Positions 51,674 through 59,714 of a stretch of 64,000 bases of DNA are shown here, piece by piece. Source of the stretch: JAWWPY01 sp036394075 (GTDB lineage: Bacteria; Actinomycetota; Actinomycetes; Streptosporangiales; Streptosporangiaceae). A program made the translations under genes and the position numbers. The stretch lies in contig DASWFT010000105.1 of assembly GCA_036394075.1 (NCBI GenBank), positions 1 to 64,000 of the forward strand. The letters are read 5' to 3'. The notes beneath the pieces were generated by a model, which was given only the letters and a program-made list of their open reading frames with translations, was not told the origin of the DNA and did no database searches. Position 1 is the first letter of the stretch. Every line of letters starts with the position of its first letter.

Positions 51674-52801
51674 ATGGCTAGCTGGCGGCGGATTACCGGC
51701 GTAGCTGGGCTGGCCGCTGGCGCGACGGCCGCGGGGGCAGGTGCGATCCTCGCGGCGGAGCGCATCGCGGTCGGGCGTGTGCGGCTGATCCGCAAAGCAG
51801 CTGAGCCTGAGCCTCTCGGTACGCTGCGCGGGCGTGTTCTCACCGTGCTCGCGGACGACGGGGTCCCGCTGCACGTGGAGATCGACGAACCTCCGAGTGC
51901 GGGCGGCCCGCACGAGATCGGGCGCCAGATCGGCGTCGAGCAGGCCGACCCGGTCACCATCATCTTCTGCCACGGGTACACGCTGAACCAGGACAGCTGG
52001 CACTTCCAGCGCCGGGATCTCGGCGGTTACCGGCTGGTCTTCTGGGACCAGCGCGACCACGGCCGCTCCGGCCGCTCGGCGGGCGGCCCGGCCAGCATCG
52101 ATCGGCTGGGCGCCGACCTGGACCTGGTCATCAAGGCGGTCGCGCCCGGCGATATGCCGGTGGTGCTCGTCGGTCATTCCATGGGCGGAATGACGATCAT
52201 GGCGCTGGCGGGCCAGCAGCCGGACCTGTTCGGCACGAAGGTCGTGGGGATAGCGCTCATCTCCAGCGCGGCAGGCGGCCTGGAGGCGGGCAGCCCGTGG
52301 ATGCCCGGGCCGCTCCGGCTCGTGTTGCAGCGGACGCTGCCGGTGATGCTGCGCGGGGCGGCTACCGGCTACCGGGCCATCCTCGTGGAGCGCGGCCGCC
52401 GGGCCGCCGGTGAGCTGTCGTTCCTCAGCACCCGCTACCTGGGCTTCGGGGACCCCGGGGTGAACCCGGCCGTGGTCGACTTCCTTGAGCAGATGATCAG
52501 GTCGACGCCGATGAGCGTGGTCGCGGAGTACAGCCAGGCCCTTTATAAGGTCGATATGCGGGCTACGCTCGGCGTCCTGGGACGTGTCCCGGTGACCGTG
52601 ATGATCGGCGAACTGGACCGGCTGATCTCCCCCGCGCTCGGCCTGGAACTGGCCGGCCAGATTCCCGGTGCCGAGCTGGTCTGGGTAGCCGGCGCGGGGC
52701 ATGCCCTGATACTCGAGTGCCCCGACCTCGTGAACGAGTCGATCACCGCGCTGGTGGCCCGCGCCACCTCGGGCCAAGTGACCCGTGAGCGCTCGGCGTG
52801 A
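51674..52801 (+). CDS. alpha/beta-hydrolase
   Basis: Serine hydrolase of unknown substrate. The ATG at 51674 follows GGAGGATCT; a GTG at 51638 has no ribosome-binding site. It has 375 residues. The N-terminus contains a hydrophobic, Ala/Gly-rich helix (about 5-25), possibly a membrane anchor or signal. The nucleophile elbow is GHSMGGM, with the oxyanion region FCHGYTLNQDSW and FWDQRDHGRSGRS, and a C-terminal GAGHALILE histidine. Its place between alr and tsaE is seen in other actinomycetes. Confidence 0.87.
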   Translation: MASWRRITGVAGLAAGATAAGAGAILAAERIAVGRVRLIRKAAEPEPLGTLRGRVLTVLADDGVPLHVEIDEPPSAGGPHEIGRQIGVEQADPVTIIFCHGYTLNQDSWHFQRRDLGGYRLVFWDQRDHGRSGRSAGGPASIDRLGADLDLVIKAVAPGDMPVVLVGHSMGGMTIMALAGQQPDLFGTKVVGIALISSAAGGLEAGSPWMPGPLRLVLQRTLPVMLRGAATGYRAILVERGRRAAGELSFLSTRYLGFGDPGVNPAVVDFLEQMIRSTPMSVVAEYSQALYKVDMRATLGVLGRVPVTVMIGELDRLISPALGLELAGQIPGAELVWVAGAGHALILECPDLVNESITALVARATSGQVTRERSA

Positions 52802-52904
52802 GCGAGCCGGAGGGGCGCGGCGCCGCCTGGACTGAGGAGCGAGGGACGAGCGACGAGGGAAGGAGGCGTCCCAAGGCGCCCCGGAGGCGAGCGGGAGACA
52901 CCGC

Positions 52905-53456
52905 GTGAGCGCCACGGCGGGCCGCACGGCGGCTGCGGGCATCCAGGTGGCGACGGCAGGCGACATGCGCGCGCTGGGCCAGCGGCTCGCCGCGCTGCTG
53001 CGCCCGGGTGACCTCGTGGTACTCAGCGGGCCGCTTGGCGCCGGGAAGACCACGCTCGTCCAGGGCATCGGGCAGGGGCTGAACGTCCGCGGCCCGGTGA
53101 CCTCGCCGACCTTCGTCATCGCCCGGGTCCACCCATCGCTGGGCGGCGGGCCAGCGCTGGTGCACGCGGACGCCTACCGGCTCGCCAGCCCGGCAGAGGT
53201 GGACGACCTCGACCTGGACGCTGACATCGGCAATTCGGTCACCGTGGTGGAATGGGGCGAGGGCCTTGTCGAGGGGCTCGCCGCGGATCGCCTCGAAGTC
53301 ACCATCGCGATAACCCGGGCCACGGTCGGGGCCGGGTCCGGGGGCGGCACGGCCGACGACAGCCGGACGGTGCGGCTTTCTGGTGTCGGGGAACGCTGGG
53401 CGGCCGCGGCGGAATCCGCGTGTTGTGCCCTAGCGGGTATGCCAAAGGCTTTATAG
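52905..53456 (+). CDS. tsaE: tRNA threonylcarbamoyladenosine biosynthesis ATPase TsaE
   Basis: ATPase partner of TsaB-TsaD in forming t6A at tRNA position 37. It has 183 residues from a GTG. The Walker A loop GPLGAGKTTL is near 42-51, SPTFVIARVH follows, and HADAYRL and EWGEGL are typical. The C-terminus is Gly/Thr-rich. A purine-rich 103-base gap containing GGAGGCGAGCGGGAG lies before it. TsaB and TsaD lie about 1.2-2.4 kb downstream, with one unrelated gene between. Confidence 0.93.
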   Translation: MSATAGRTAAAGIQVATAGDMRALGQRLAALLRPGDLVVLSGPLGAGKTTLVQGIGQGLNVRGPVTSPTFVIARVHPSLGGGPALVHADAYRLASPAEVDDLDLDADIGNSVTVVEWGEGLVEGLAADRLEVTIAITRATVGAGSGGGTADDSRTVRLSGVGERWAAAAESACCALAGMPKAL

Positions 53457-53566
53457 TTTCCGTCTGTCCCCGCATTGCCTTGGCCGGCTCCTTCCCGGAA
53501 GACCTGCCGTCCTGGCAATGTTCCGCGCCGTCGTGCACGGTCCGATCCCTTCCCCGGAGGCGAGCC

Positions 53567-54535
53567 GTGGCCAAGCAGGGGCCTCCTCCCCCGCGGTCCA
53601 GCAGGATGCCTGAACCACGCCGGGGCGCCCCTCGATGGTCGGACGCTGATCCCGCGAATGATGACGAGGAGCTTCCGCCGTGGGCGGGTCTCGCCATCGA
53701 GCCACGCTGGGCAGATCAGCAGGAGCGGCCCAGTCGTCCCGGTCGGCCCAGTCGTCCCGATCAGCCGGGGCCGCCCGGCGGCCAGGGTGGCGACGCGGCG
53801 GCAGATGCACCCGGTCGGCGTCCCCGCGGCAGGCTCGCGGCGGCCCGTGCCCGCAAGACGCGGCGCAGTCTCGTCCTCTGGGGGAGCGTGCTCGCGGTGG
53901 CGGTCGTCATCGCTGGCGGGGTCTGGCAGCTGACGCGGGGCGCCAGCGGCACGGCGCCACTGCCCGACCAGATTGTCACCACCTTCCTGCCCGGCGAGTT
54001 CCAGACCGTGCCGAACACGTGCACGGCGGTGTCCACGGCGACGCTGGATCAATACCTGCCGGGAACGCGGACCAAGGTGGTCCCCAGCTCGCTCAATGGC
54101 CAGTCGGACAGCCTGTGCGACTGGACGCTGGACGCGCGGCCGGTGTACCGCCTGCTGGACGTCGAGGCGCAGGCCTACGCACCGAACGGGCTGGCTAGCG
54201 GGAACGGCAGCGCGACCTTCGCGGCCATCGATGCCTATCGCCAAGCGCTGGCGGAGAAGACCAGACCGCCCAAGGCAAGCCATCTGCCGAAGGCCGCGGT
54301 GACCACCATGCACGGGTTCGGCACTGCGGCATTCTCCGCACTCCAGGTGACCACTGCAGGCGGTGACACCACCGATCTGCTCACCGTGGTGATACGTGAT
54401 CGCAACGTGCTGGTCACCGTGGTGCTTGAAGGGCTCGACCACTCCAGCAAGGGCGGGTACGGGCCGGTCTCCGCGGCACAGCTCAAGGCCGGAGCGCTTG
54501 CTGTGGCGCGGGACATCCTCGCCCAGGTGAAATGA
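53567..54535 (+). CDS. single-pass membrane protein, unknown
   Basis: I do not recognise it with confidence. The GTG at 53567 has GGAGG six bases upstream; the frame is open further back, over the end of tsaE, but without support. Of 322 residues, 1-100 are Pro/Arg/Gly-rich cytosolic sequence with repeated RPSRPG, 102-122 form a membrane helix, and the outer domain (about 130-322) has two cysteines (TCTAV, LCDW). The outer domain superficially resembles DUF3558-type secreted proteins. It lies between tsaE and tsaB. Confidence 0.78.
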   Translation: MAKQGPPPPRSSRMPEPRRGAPRWSDADPANDDEELPPWAGLAIEPRWADQQERPSRPGRPSRPDQPGPPGGQGGDAAADAPGRRPRGRLAAARARKTRRSLVLWGSVLAVAVVIAGGVWQLTRGASGTAPLPDQIVTTFLPGEFQTVPNTCTAVSTATLDQYLPGTRTKVVPSSLNGQSDSLCDWTLDARPVYRLLDVEAQAYAPNGLASGNGSATFAAIDAYRQALAEKTRPPKASHLPKAAVTTMHGFGTAAFSALQVTTAGGDTTDLLTVVIRDRNVLVTVVLEGLDHSSKGGYGPVSAAQLKAGALAVARDILAQVK

Positions 54536-54644
54536 GCGGGAGCGGCCCGGTCGCCGGGGCGGAAATCTCCGGCTCCCGGGGCGGGGAAGGGGCCGAAGTC
54601 TCCGCCGCCCGGGGCGGGGAAGATGTCAACTAGGCTTTTTAACC

Positions 54645-55298
54645 GTGCTGCTGCTCGCCTTCGACACCGCGACGCCGGCCGTGACAGTCGCCCTGCATGA
54701 CGGGGTGCACGCGCTCGCGGAGGTGGCGTCGGTCGATGCCCGTCGGCACGGTGAACTGCTGGCGTCGGCCATCGAGAAGGTGCTCGCCGATGCCGGGGTG
54801 ACCCGGCTGGACGTCACGGCGGTAGCGGTCGGGACCGGCCCCGGCCCGTACACGGGCCTGCGTGCGGGACTGGTCACGGCGCGCGTGCTCGGCAGCGCCC
54901 TCAGCATCCCGGTGTACGGGGTGTGCACGCTCGACGTGATCGCCTGCGACGCGGTGCCCGCGGCCGCGGGCCGTGACTTCGTCGTCGCCACCGATGCCCG
55001 GCGCAGGGAGCTGTACTGGGCCCGGTACTCGGCCGCAGGGCAGCGGCTGACCGGCCCGGCCGTGAGCACTCCCGGTGCCATCGGGGCCGGCTGCCCGGTT
55101 GCTGGCGCGGGGGCCGGGCTCTACCCCGGGCTGCTTGGTGAGCGGATCGGTCCGGAATATCCGGCCGCGGGCACGCTCGCCCAGTTGGCAGCGCGGCGAC
55201 TGGCCGAACAACTGCCGATGCTCCCGGCGGAGCCGTTGTACCTGCGCAGGCCGGACGCCCAGGCCCCCGGGCCGCCGAAGCGGGTGACCCCGTCGTGA
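54645..55298 (+). CDS. tsaB: tRNA threonylcarbamoyladenosine biosynthesis protein TsaB
   Basis: Scaffold subunit of the t6A complex. It has 217 residues from a GTG. The ASKHA-type start LLLAFDTATPAVTVALHDG and GTGPGPYTGLRAGLVTARVL are characteristic. RDFVVATDARRRELYWARY is the second conserved block. It overlaps rimI by four bases (GTGA). The 54536-54644 gap has two CCCGGGGCGGGGAAG repeats. Confidence 0.93.
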   Translation: MLLLAFDTATPAVTVALHDGVHALAEVASVDARRHGELLASAIEKVLADAGVTRLDVTAVAVGTGPGPYTGLRAGLVTARVLGSALSIPVYGVCTLDVIACDAVPAAAGRDFVVATDARRRELYWARYSAAGQRLTGPAVSTPGAIGAGCPVAGAGAGLYPGLLGERIGPEYPAAGTLAQLAARRLAEQLPMLPAEPLYLRRPDAQAPGPPKRVTPS

Positions 55299-55840
55299 GT
55301 ACTGCGCTGCGTCCCATGGCCCGCGGCGATCTGGCGGCCGTGCTGAGCCTGGAAGCCGCCCTGTTCGGCCCGGAGGCATGGACGGAGGGCATGCTGGCCG
55401 CCGAACTCGCGGGGGTCCCGGACGGCCGTTACTACCTGGTGGCCGAGGACGGGACGGGAGTGGTCGGCTACGCCGGCCTGCTCGCCGCCGGCAGCGGCCA
55501 GGCGGACGTGCTGACAATGGCCGTGGCGGAGGACCGCTGGGGGGAGGGGATCGGCGCCGCCCTGCTCAGCGGGTTGCTCGCCGAGGCCGCGCGGCGTCGC
55601 TGCAAAGAGGTTTTCCTGGAGGTCCGGGTGGACAATCCGCGGGCGCAGAACCTCTACCGTCGCCACGGGTTCACCGATATCGGGCTCAGGCGCGGCTATT
55701 ACCAGCCATCTGGTACCGACGCCCTGGTCATGCGGCGGGTCCTGGAGAGCGCCAAGGGGCCCGCAGGGGCCCGGGCCATCACGCGGGGGCGCGTCCGGCG
55801 GGCCAAGCACGCCCGGCAGCGGGCCGGGGGCACCGAGTGA
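55295..55840 (+). CDS. rimI: ribosomal-protein-S18-alanine N-acetyltransferase
   Basis: GNAT-fold acetyltransferase. It has 181 residues from a GTG. The acetyl-CoA loop is EDRWGEGIGAALL, with EVRVDNPRAQNLYRRHGF as the family signature. The last 30 residues are an Arg/Ala-rich tail. Translational coupling to tsaB and tsaD, with four-base overlaps on both sides, supports the RimI label over a generic GNAT. Confidence 0.9.
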   Translation: MSTALRPMARGDLAAVLSLEAALFGPEAWTEGMLAAELAGVPDGRYYLVAEDGTGVVGYAGLLAAGSGQADVLTMAVAEDRWGEGIGAALLSGLLAEAARRRCKEVFLEVRVDNPRAQNLYRRHGFTDIGLRRGYYQPSGTDALVMRRVLESAKGPAGARAITRGRVRRAKHARQRAGGTE

Positions 55841-56868
55841 CCACTCCGCTGGTGCTGGGCATCGAGACCTCCTGCGACGAGACGGGCGCCGGCCTGGTCC
55901 GCGGCCATGAGCTTCTCGCCGACGCGGTCGCCTCCAGCGTGGCTGAGCATGCGCGGTTCGGTGGCGTGGTCCCTGAGGTGGCCAGCCGGGCGCATCTGGA
56001 GGCTATGGTCCCCGCCGTGGACCGCGCGCTGGCCACCGCCGGGGTCACCCTGGCCGACGTGGACGCCATCGCCGTCACGGCCGGGCCGGGGCTCACCGGG
56101 GCGCTGCTGGTGGGTGTCTGCGCCGCGAAGGCATACGCCCTGGCCCTGGGCAAGCCGCTGTACGGGGTCAACCACCTTGCCGCGCACATCGCCGTCGATC
56201 AGCTGGAACATGGAACGCTGCCGGCGCCCGTGGTCGCCCTGCTGGTGTCCGGAGGTCACTCGTCGCTGCTGCTGATGCCCGATGTGACCGGTGAGGTCCG
56301 GGCGCTGGGCGCGACCATCGACGACGCGGCGGGCGAGGCATACGACAAGGTGGCACGCCTCCTCGGGCTGCCCTTTCCCGGCGGCCCGCCGATCGACGCG
56401 GCGGCCCGCTCGGGAGACCCGACGGCGATCGCCTTCCCCCGCGGCAAATACCGTGATCAGACCTTCGACTTCTCCTTCTCGGGGGTGAAGACCGCGGTGG
56501 CGCGCTGGGTGGAGGCACGCCGGGAGGCTGGGCTCAGCGTGCCGGTGGCCGATGTGGCGGCCTCCTTCCAGGAGTCCGTGGCGGACGTGCTCACCCGCAA
56601 GGCGGTCCAAGCCTGCCGCGCTCACGGCGTTGATCACTTGATCATCGGCGGCGGGGTGGCGGCAAACTCCCGGCTGCGAGCCCTCGCGGCGGAGCGCTGC
56701 GAGGCGGCGGGCATCAGGCTGCGGGTGCCAAGGCCGGGCCTGTGCACGGACAACGGCGCCATGGTGGCGGCGCTCGGGGCCGAGTTGATGGCCCGCGGCG
56801 CGCCGTCTTCGCCGCTGGACTTCCCGGCCGACTCGTCCATGCCGGTGACCAGCGTGGTTATGGTCTAG
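55837..56868 (+). CDS. tsaD: tRNA N6-adenosine threonylcarbamoyltransferase TsaD
   Basis: Catalytic subunit of t6A synthesis. The GTG at 55837 overlaps rimI and starts MTTPLVLGIETSCDETGAGL, giving 343 residues. The metal histidines are H113 and H117 in HLAAH. GGHSSLLL, GLPFPGGPPIDAAARSG and the C-terminal GGGVAANSRLRALAAERC and CTDNGAMVAALG are in order. The next gene is groES behind its own promoter. Confidence 0.97.
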   Translation: MTTPLVLGIETSCDETGAGLVRGHELLADAVASSVAEHARFGGVVPEVASRAHLEAMVPAVDRALATAGVTLADVDAIAVTAGPGLTGALLVGVCAAKAYALALGKPLYGVNHLAAHIAVDQLEHGTLPAPVVALLVSGGHSSLLLMPDVTGEVRALGATIDDAAGEAYDKVARLLGLPFPGGPPIDAAARSGDPTAIAFPRGKYRDQTFDFSFSGVKTAVARWVEARREAGLSVPVADVAASFQESVADVLTRKAVQACRAHGVDHLIIGGGVAANSRLRALAAERCEAAGIRLRVPRPGLCTDNGAMVAALGAELMARGAPSSPLDFPADSSMPVTSVVMV

Positions 56869-56925
56869 GGCGGGTTCCGCACCGGGTTGCGGGCGGCTCC
56901 GCGTGAGGTTGCGGCCGGGCCCGTG

Positions 56926-56954
56926 TTGACGAGTTCGGGCAGCGGCGATACTGT
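56926..56954 (+). promoter_or_regulatory. groES promoter
   Basis: TTGACG, 17 bases, TACTGT immediately before the CIRCE operator. Confidence 0.55.
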
Positions 56955-56960
56955 TCGGAA

Positions 56961-56987
56961 CTAGCACTCACTAGAGTAGAGTGCTAA
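56961..56987. promoter_or_regulatory. CIRCE operator (HrcA site)
   Basis: CTAGCACTC, nine bases, GAGTGCTAA: a nearly perfect copy of the TTAGCACTC-N9-GAGTGCTAA inverted repeat bound by the heat-shock repressor HrcA. It overlaps the expected transcription start, so groES-groEL should be derepressed by heat or misfolded protein. Confidence 0.95.
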
Positions 56988-57083
56988 TGCGACGAGGCTG
57001 GTCTGGCACCCGCGACGACAGTCAGCCGTGGTCGTTCCCTCTATGTCATTTCAGATAGCCTTTCCGAAGGGGGAGGTCAGATC

Positions 57084-57395
57084 GTGACGACCGCCACCAA
57101 GGTAGTTCTCAAGCCGCTCGAGGATCGGATTGTCGTCCGGACGCTCGAGGCCGAGCAGACCACTGCATCCGGTCTCGTGATCCCGGACACCGCCAAGGAG
57201 AAGCCCCAGGAGGGCGAAGTCCTTGCGGTGGGCCCGGGCCGGTTCGACGATGCCGGCGCCAAGCGCGTCCCGATGGATGTCAAGGTCGGCGACGTGGTGC
57301 TGTACAGCAAGTACGGCGGCACGGAGGTGAAGTACCACGGCGAGGAGTACCTGGTGCTCTCCGCTCGTGACGTGCTCGCCATCATCGAGAAGTAA
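57084..57395 (+). CDS. groES: co-chaperonin GroES
   Basis: Heptameric lid for GroEL. It has 103 residues from a GTG after GGGGGAGGTCAGATC. VVLKPLEDRIVVRTLEAEQT and the mobile-loop region TTASGLVIPDTAKEKPQEGE are intact, ending SARDVLAIIEK. It is the first gene behind CIRCE. Confidence 0.98.
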   Translation: MTTATKVVLKPLEDRIVVRTLEAEQTTASGLVIPDTAKEKPQEGEVLAVGPGRFDDAGAKRVPMDVKVGDVVLYSKYGGTEVKYHGEEYLVLSARDVLAIIEK

Positions 57396-57456
57396 GCACG
57401 GGGATCATGTGGCGCGGGCTGCGTCCCGCGACAGACGCCCGCGGTATCGAGCCGTG

Positions 57457-57489
57457 CCGCCCCGGACGCCGGACTGGTGTCCGGGGCGG
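57457..57489 (+). terminator. hairpin between groES and groEL
   Basis: Perfect 11-bp stem CCGCCCCGGAC with an 11-base loop. It may attenuate transcription or mark a processing site separating groES and groEL mRNAs. Confidence 0.6.
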
Positions 57490-57566
57490 TGGCTCGTGAT
57501 TAATTAACCGCGGGTAACTAGCTGGACGCTCTTCGCACAGTCATAACAAGCAAGTTTGAGGTGCTC

Positions 57567-59177
57567 ATGGCCAAGATGCTGGAGTTCGACGAGGAAGCGC
57601 GGCGCGCACTGGAGCGCGGCGTGGACCGCCTCGCGGACGCCGTGAAAGTGACGCTGGGCCCACGGGGCCGCAACGTCGTTATCGACAAGAAGTGGGGCGC
57701 TCCCACCATCACCAACGACGGCGTGACCGTCGCCAGGGAGGTGGAGCTGGAGGATCCGTACGAGAACCTGGGTGCCCAGCTCGCCAAGGAGGTCGCCACC
57801 AAGACTAACGACGTGGCCGGGGATGGCACGACCACGGCGACGGTGCTGGCGCAGGCAATGGTCCACGAGGGCAGGCGCAGCGTCACGGCTGGCGCGAACC
57901 CGATCGCCCTCAAGCGCGGGATCGACGCTGCGGCAGCCGCCGTGTCGGACCTGCTGATCGAGTCCGCGCGTGAGGTCGAGGAGCAGGGGGAGATCGCGCA
58001 CGTGGCGACCGTCTCCGCGCAGGACAGCAAGATCGGCGAGCTCATCGCCGAAGCGTTCGCCAAGGTCGGCAAGGACGGGGTCATCACCGTCGAGGAATCG
58101 CCGACTATGGGGCTGGAACTCGAGTTCACCGAGGGCATGCAGTTCGACAAGGGCTACATCTCTCCGTACTTCATCACCGACCAGGAGCGGATGGAATCGG
58201 TCCTCGAAGACGCCTATGTCCTGCTGCACGCGGGCAAGATCTCCTCAATGGCGGATTTCCTGCCGCTGCTCGAGAAGGTCGCGCAGACGAAGAAGCCGTT
58301 CCTGGTGATTGCCGAGGACGTCGACGGCGAGGCCCTGTCCACGCTGGTCGTGAACAAGATCCGCGGGCTGCTAGCGGTAACCGCGGTGAAGGCACCCGGC
58401 TTCGGCGAGCGGCGCAAGGCCATGCTCGGCGACATGGCGGTGCTCACCGGCGGTGAAGTGGTCAGCGAGGAACTGGGCCTCAAGCTGGAGATGGTCGGGC
58501 TCGACACGCTCGGCCAGGCCCGCAGGATCGTGATCAACAAGGACACCACCACGATCGTGGACGGCGCGGGTGATCACACCGCCATCGAGGACCGGGTTCG
58601 CCAGCTCAAGGCCGAGATCGAGGCGACGGACTCGGACTGGGACCGGGAGAAGCTACAGGAGCGGGTCGCCAAGCTGTCCGGCGGAGTGTGTGTGCTCCGG
58701 GTCGGCGCAGCGACCGAGGTGGAGCTCAAGGAGAAGAAGCACCGCCTGGAAGACGCGATCTCAGCCACCCGGGCAGCCATCGAGGAAGGCATCATCCCCG
58801 GCGGTGGCAGCGCCCTGGTGCACACCGCGGCGAAGCTGGGCGACCTGGGCATGACCGGCGACGAGGCAACCGGCGTCGGGGTCGTGCGCAAGGCGCTTTT
58901 CGCTCCGGCGCGCTGGATCGCGGAGAACGCGGGCGCCGAGGGCTCCGTGGTCGTGGCCAAGATCGCCGAGCTGGGTTTCGGCAACGGTTACAACGCGGCC
59001 ACCCGTGAATACGGCGACCTGGTCGCCGCGGGCGTGATCGATCCGGTCAAGGTGACGCGCTCCGCGGTGCGCAACGCCGCGTCCATCGCGGGCATGCTGC
59101 TGACGACCGAAGTGCTCGTGGCGGACCGGCCAGCGGAGGAGCCAGCCGACCAGGGTGGTCACGGCCACTCGCACTGA
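57567..59177 (+). CDS. groEL1: chaperonin GroEL (GroEL1 type)
   Basis: 60-kDa chaperonin ring subunit. The ATG at 57567 follows GAGGTGCTC; the GTG six bases before is less likely. It has 536 residues. The ATP site includes DGTTTATVLAQAM with TLGPRGRNVV near the start. The C-terminus ends GGHGHSH, the His-rich tail of the GroEL1 paralogue that lies with groES in actinomycetes; the general GroEL2 usually ends in Gly/Met repeats and would be elsewhere. Confidence 0.97.
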   Translation: MAKMLEFDEEARRALERGVDRLADAVKVTLGPRGRNVVIDKKWGAPTITNDGVTVAREVELEDPYENLGAQLAKEVATKTNDVAGDGTTTATVLAQAMVHEGRRSVTAGANPIALKRGIDAAAAAVSDLLIESAREVEEQGEIAHVATVSAQDSKIGELIAEAFAKVGKDGVITVEESPTMGLELEFTEGMQFDKGYISPYFITDQERMESVLEDAYVLLHAGKISSMADFLPLLEKVAQTKKPFLVIAEDVDGEALSTLVVNKIRGLLAVTAVKAPGFGERRKAMLGDMAVLTGGEVVSEELGLKLEMVGLDTLGQARRIVINKDTTTIVDGAGDHTAIEDRVRQLKAEIEATDSDWDREKLQERVAKLSGGVCVLRVGAATEVELKEKKHRLEDAISATRAAIEEGIIPGGGSALVHTAAKLGDLGMTGDEATGVGVVRKALFAPARWIAENAGAEGSVVVAKIAELGFGNGYNAATREYGDLVAAGVIDPVKVTRSAVRNAASIAGMLLTTEVLVADRPAEEPADQGGHGHSH

Positions 59178-59237
59178 GCCGGCCGGGTGAGTGCGGCTGA
59201 CCGCGCTCACTAACGGGAAATGCACTGACGGTGCCCG

Positions 59238-59263
59238 CCCGCATGATCTCCGGATCATGCGGG
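59238..59263 (+). terminator. groEL terminator
   Basis: Perfect 11-bp stem CCCGCATGATC with TCCG loop, about 60 bases after groEL. A run of GTGCCACTTGGCAC-type repeats follows to about 59380. Confidence 0.7.
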
Positions 59264-59290
59264 CTGGCTCGTCTGCTCCTGGGCATATGC

Positions 59291-59380
59291 GGCGTCCGTG
59301 CCACTTGGCACGGCGTCTGTGGCACCTGGCACGCGGGCGTCCAGGGCACCCGGCACGCGGCATCCGCGGCACGTGAGGGT
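59291..59380 (+). repeat. degenerate GGCAC-rich repeats after groEL
   Basis: About four imperfect units of 22-24 bases, each containing GGCACNNGGCAC, the first forming the palindrome GTGCCACTTGGCAC. No gene assigned. Confidence 0.6.
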
Positions 59381-59449
59381 CCGCTTGGGTGCGCTTCGGG
59401 CATCCTTGGATGGGCTTCGGGCGGATTCGCATAGAACGCAAACAAAGGC

Positions 59450-59488
59450 AATTACAATTTGTAGTCAAGTGATTACGGATTGTAATTT
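59450..59488. promoter_or_regulatory. AT-rich promoter with AATTACAAT inverted repeat
   Basis: AATTACAAT (59450-59458) and ATTGTAATT (59479-59487) are perfect inverted repeats 20 bases apart. Within them TTGTAG, 18 bases, TAATTT form a plausible promoter. In this GC-rich window such an AT island suggests a regulator-controlled promoter for the sigma-factor gene. Confidence 0.5.
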
Positions 59489-59714
59489 TATGGCGCACCG
59501 TGTCGAGGCGGTACATCAATGTGACCATTCCGTTGCCATCATCCATGGCGGAACCACGGGCTTTCGTGGGCATCATTCATTCGTGACGGAGGGATGCATC
59601 ATCCGGGCCGTGGGCGGCGAAGGGTGGCGGGAATCGTCATCGGGCGCGGCTGATCCGGCTGACGGGGCGGAGAAGCAGCTAAGAGGCGCGGGGGACGCTG
59701 CGGAGAAGCAGCTG

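Larger units (their letters stand above)
59178..59714 (+). other. groEL-sigma factor intergenic region
   Basis: These 537 bases contain the groEL terminator, GGCAC repeats and an AT-rich promoter/operator region at 59440-59490. The sigma-factor frame stays open through 59298-59714, with an ATG at 59490 that could extend the protein. Confidence 0.6.
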
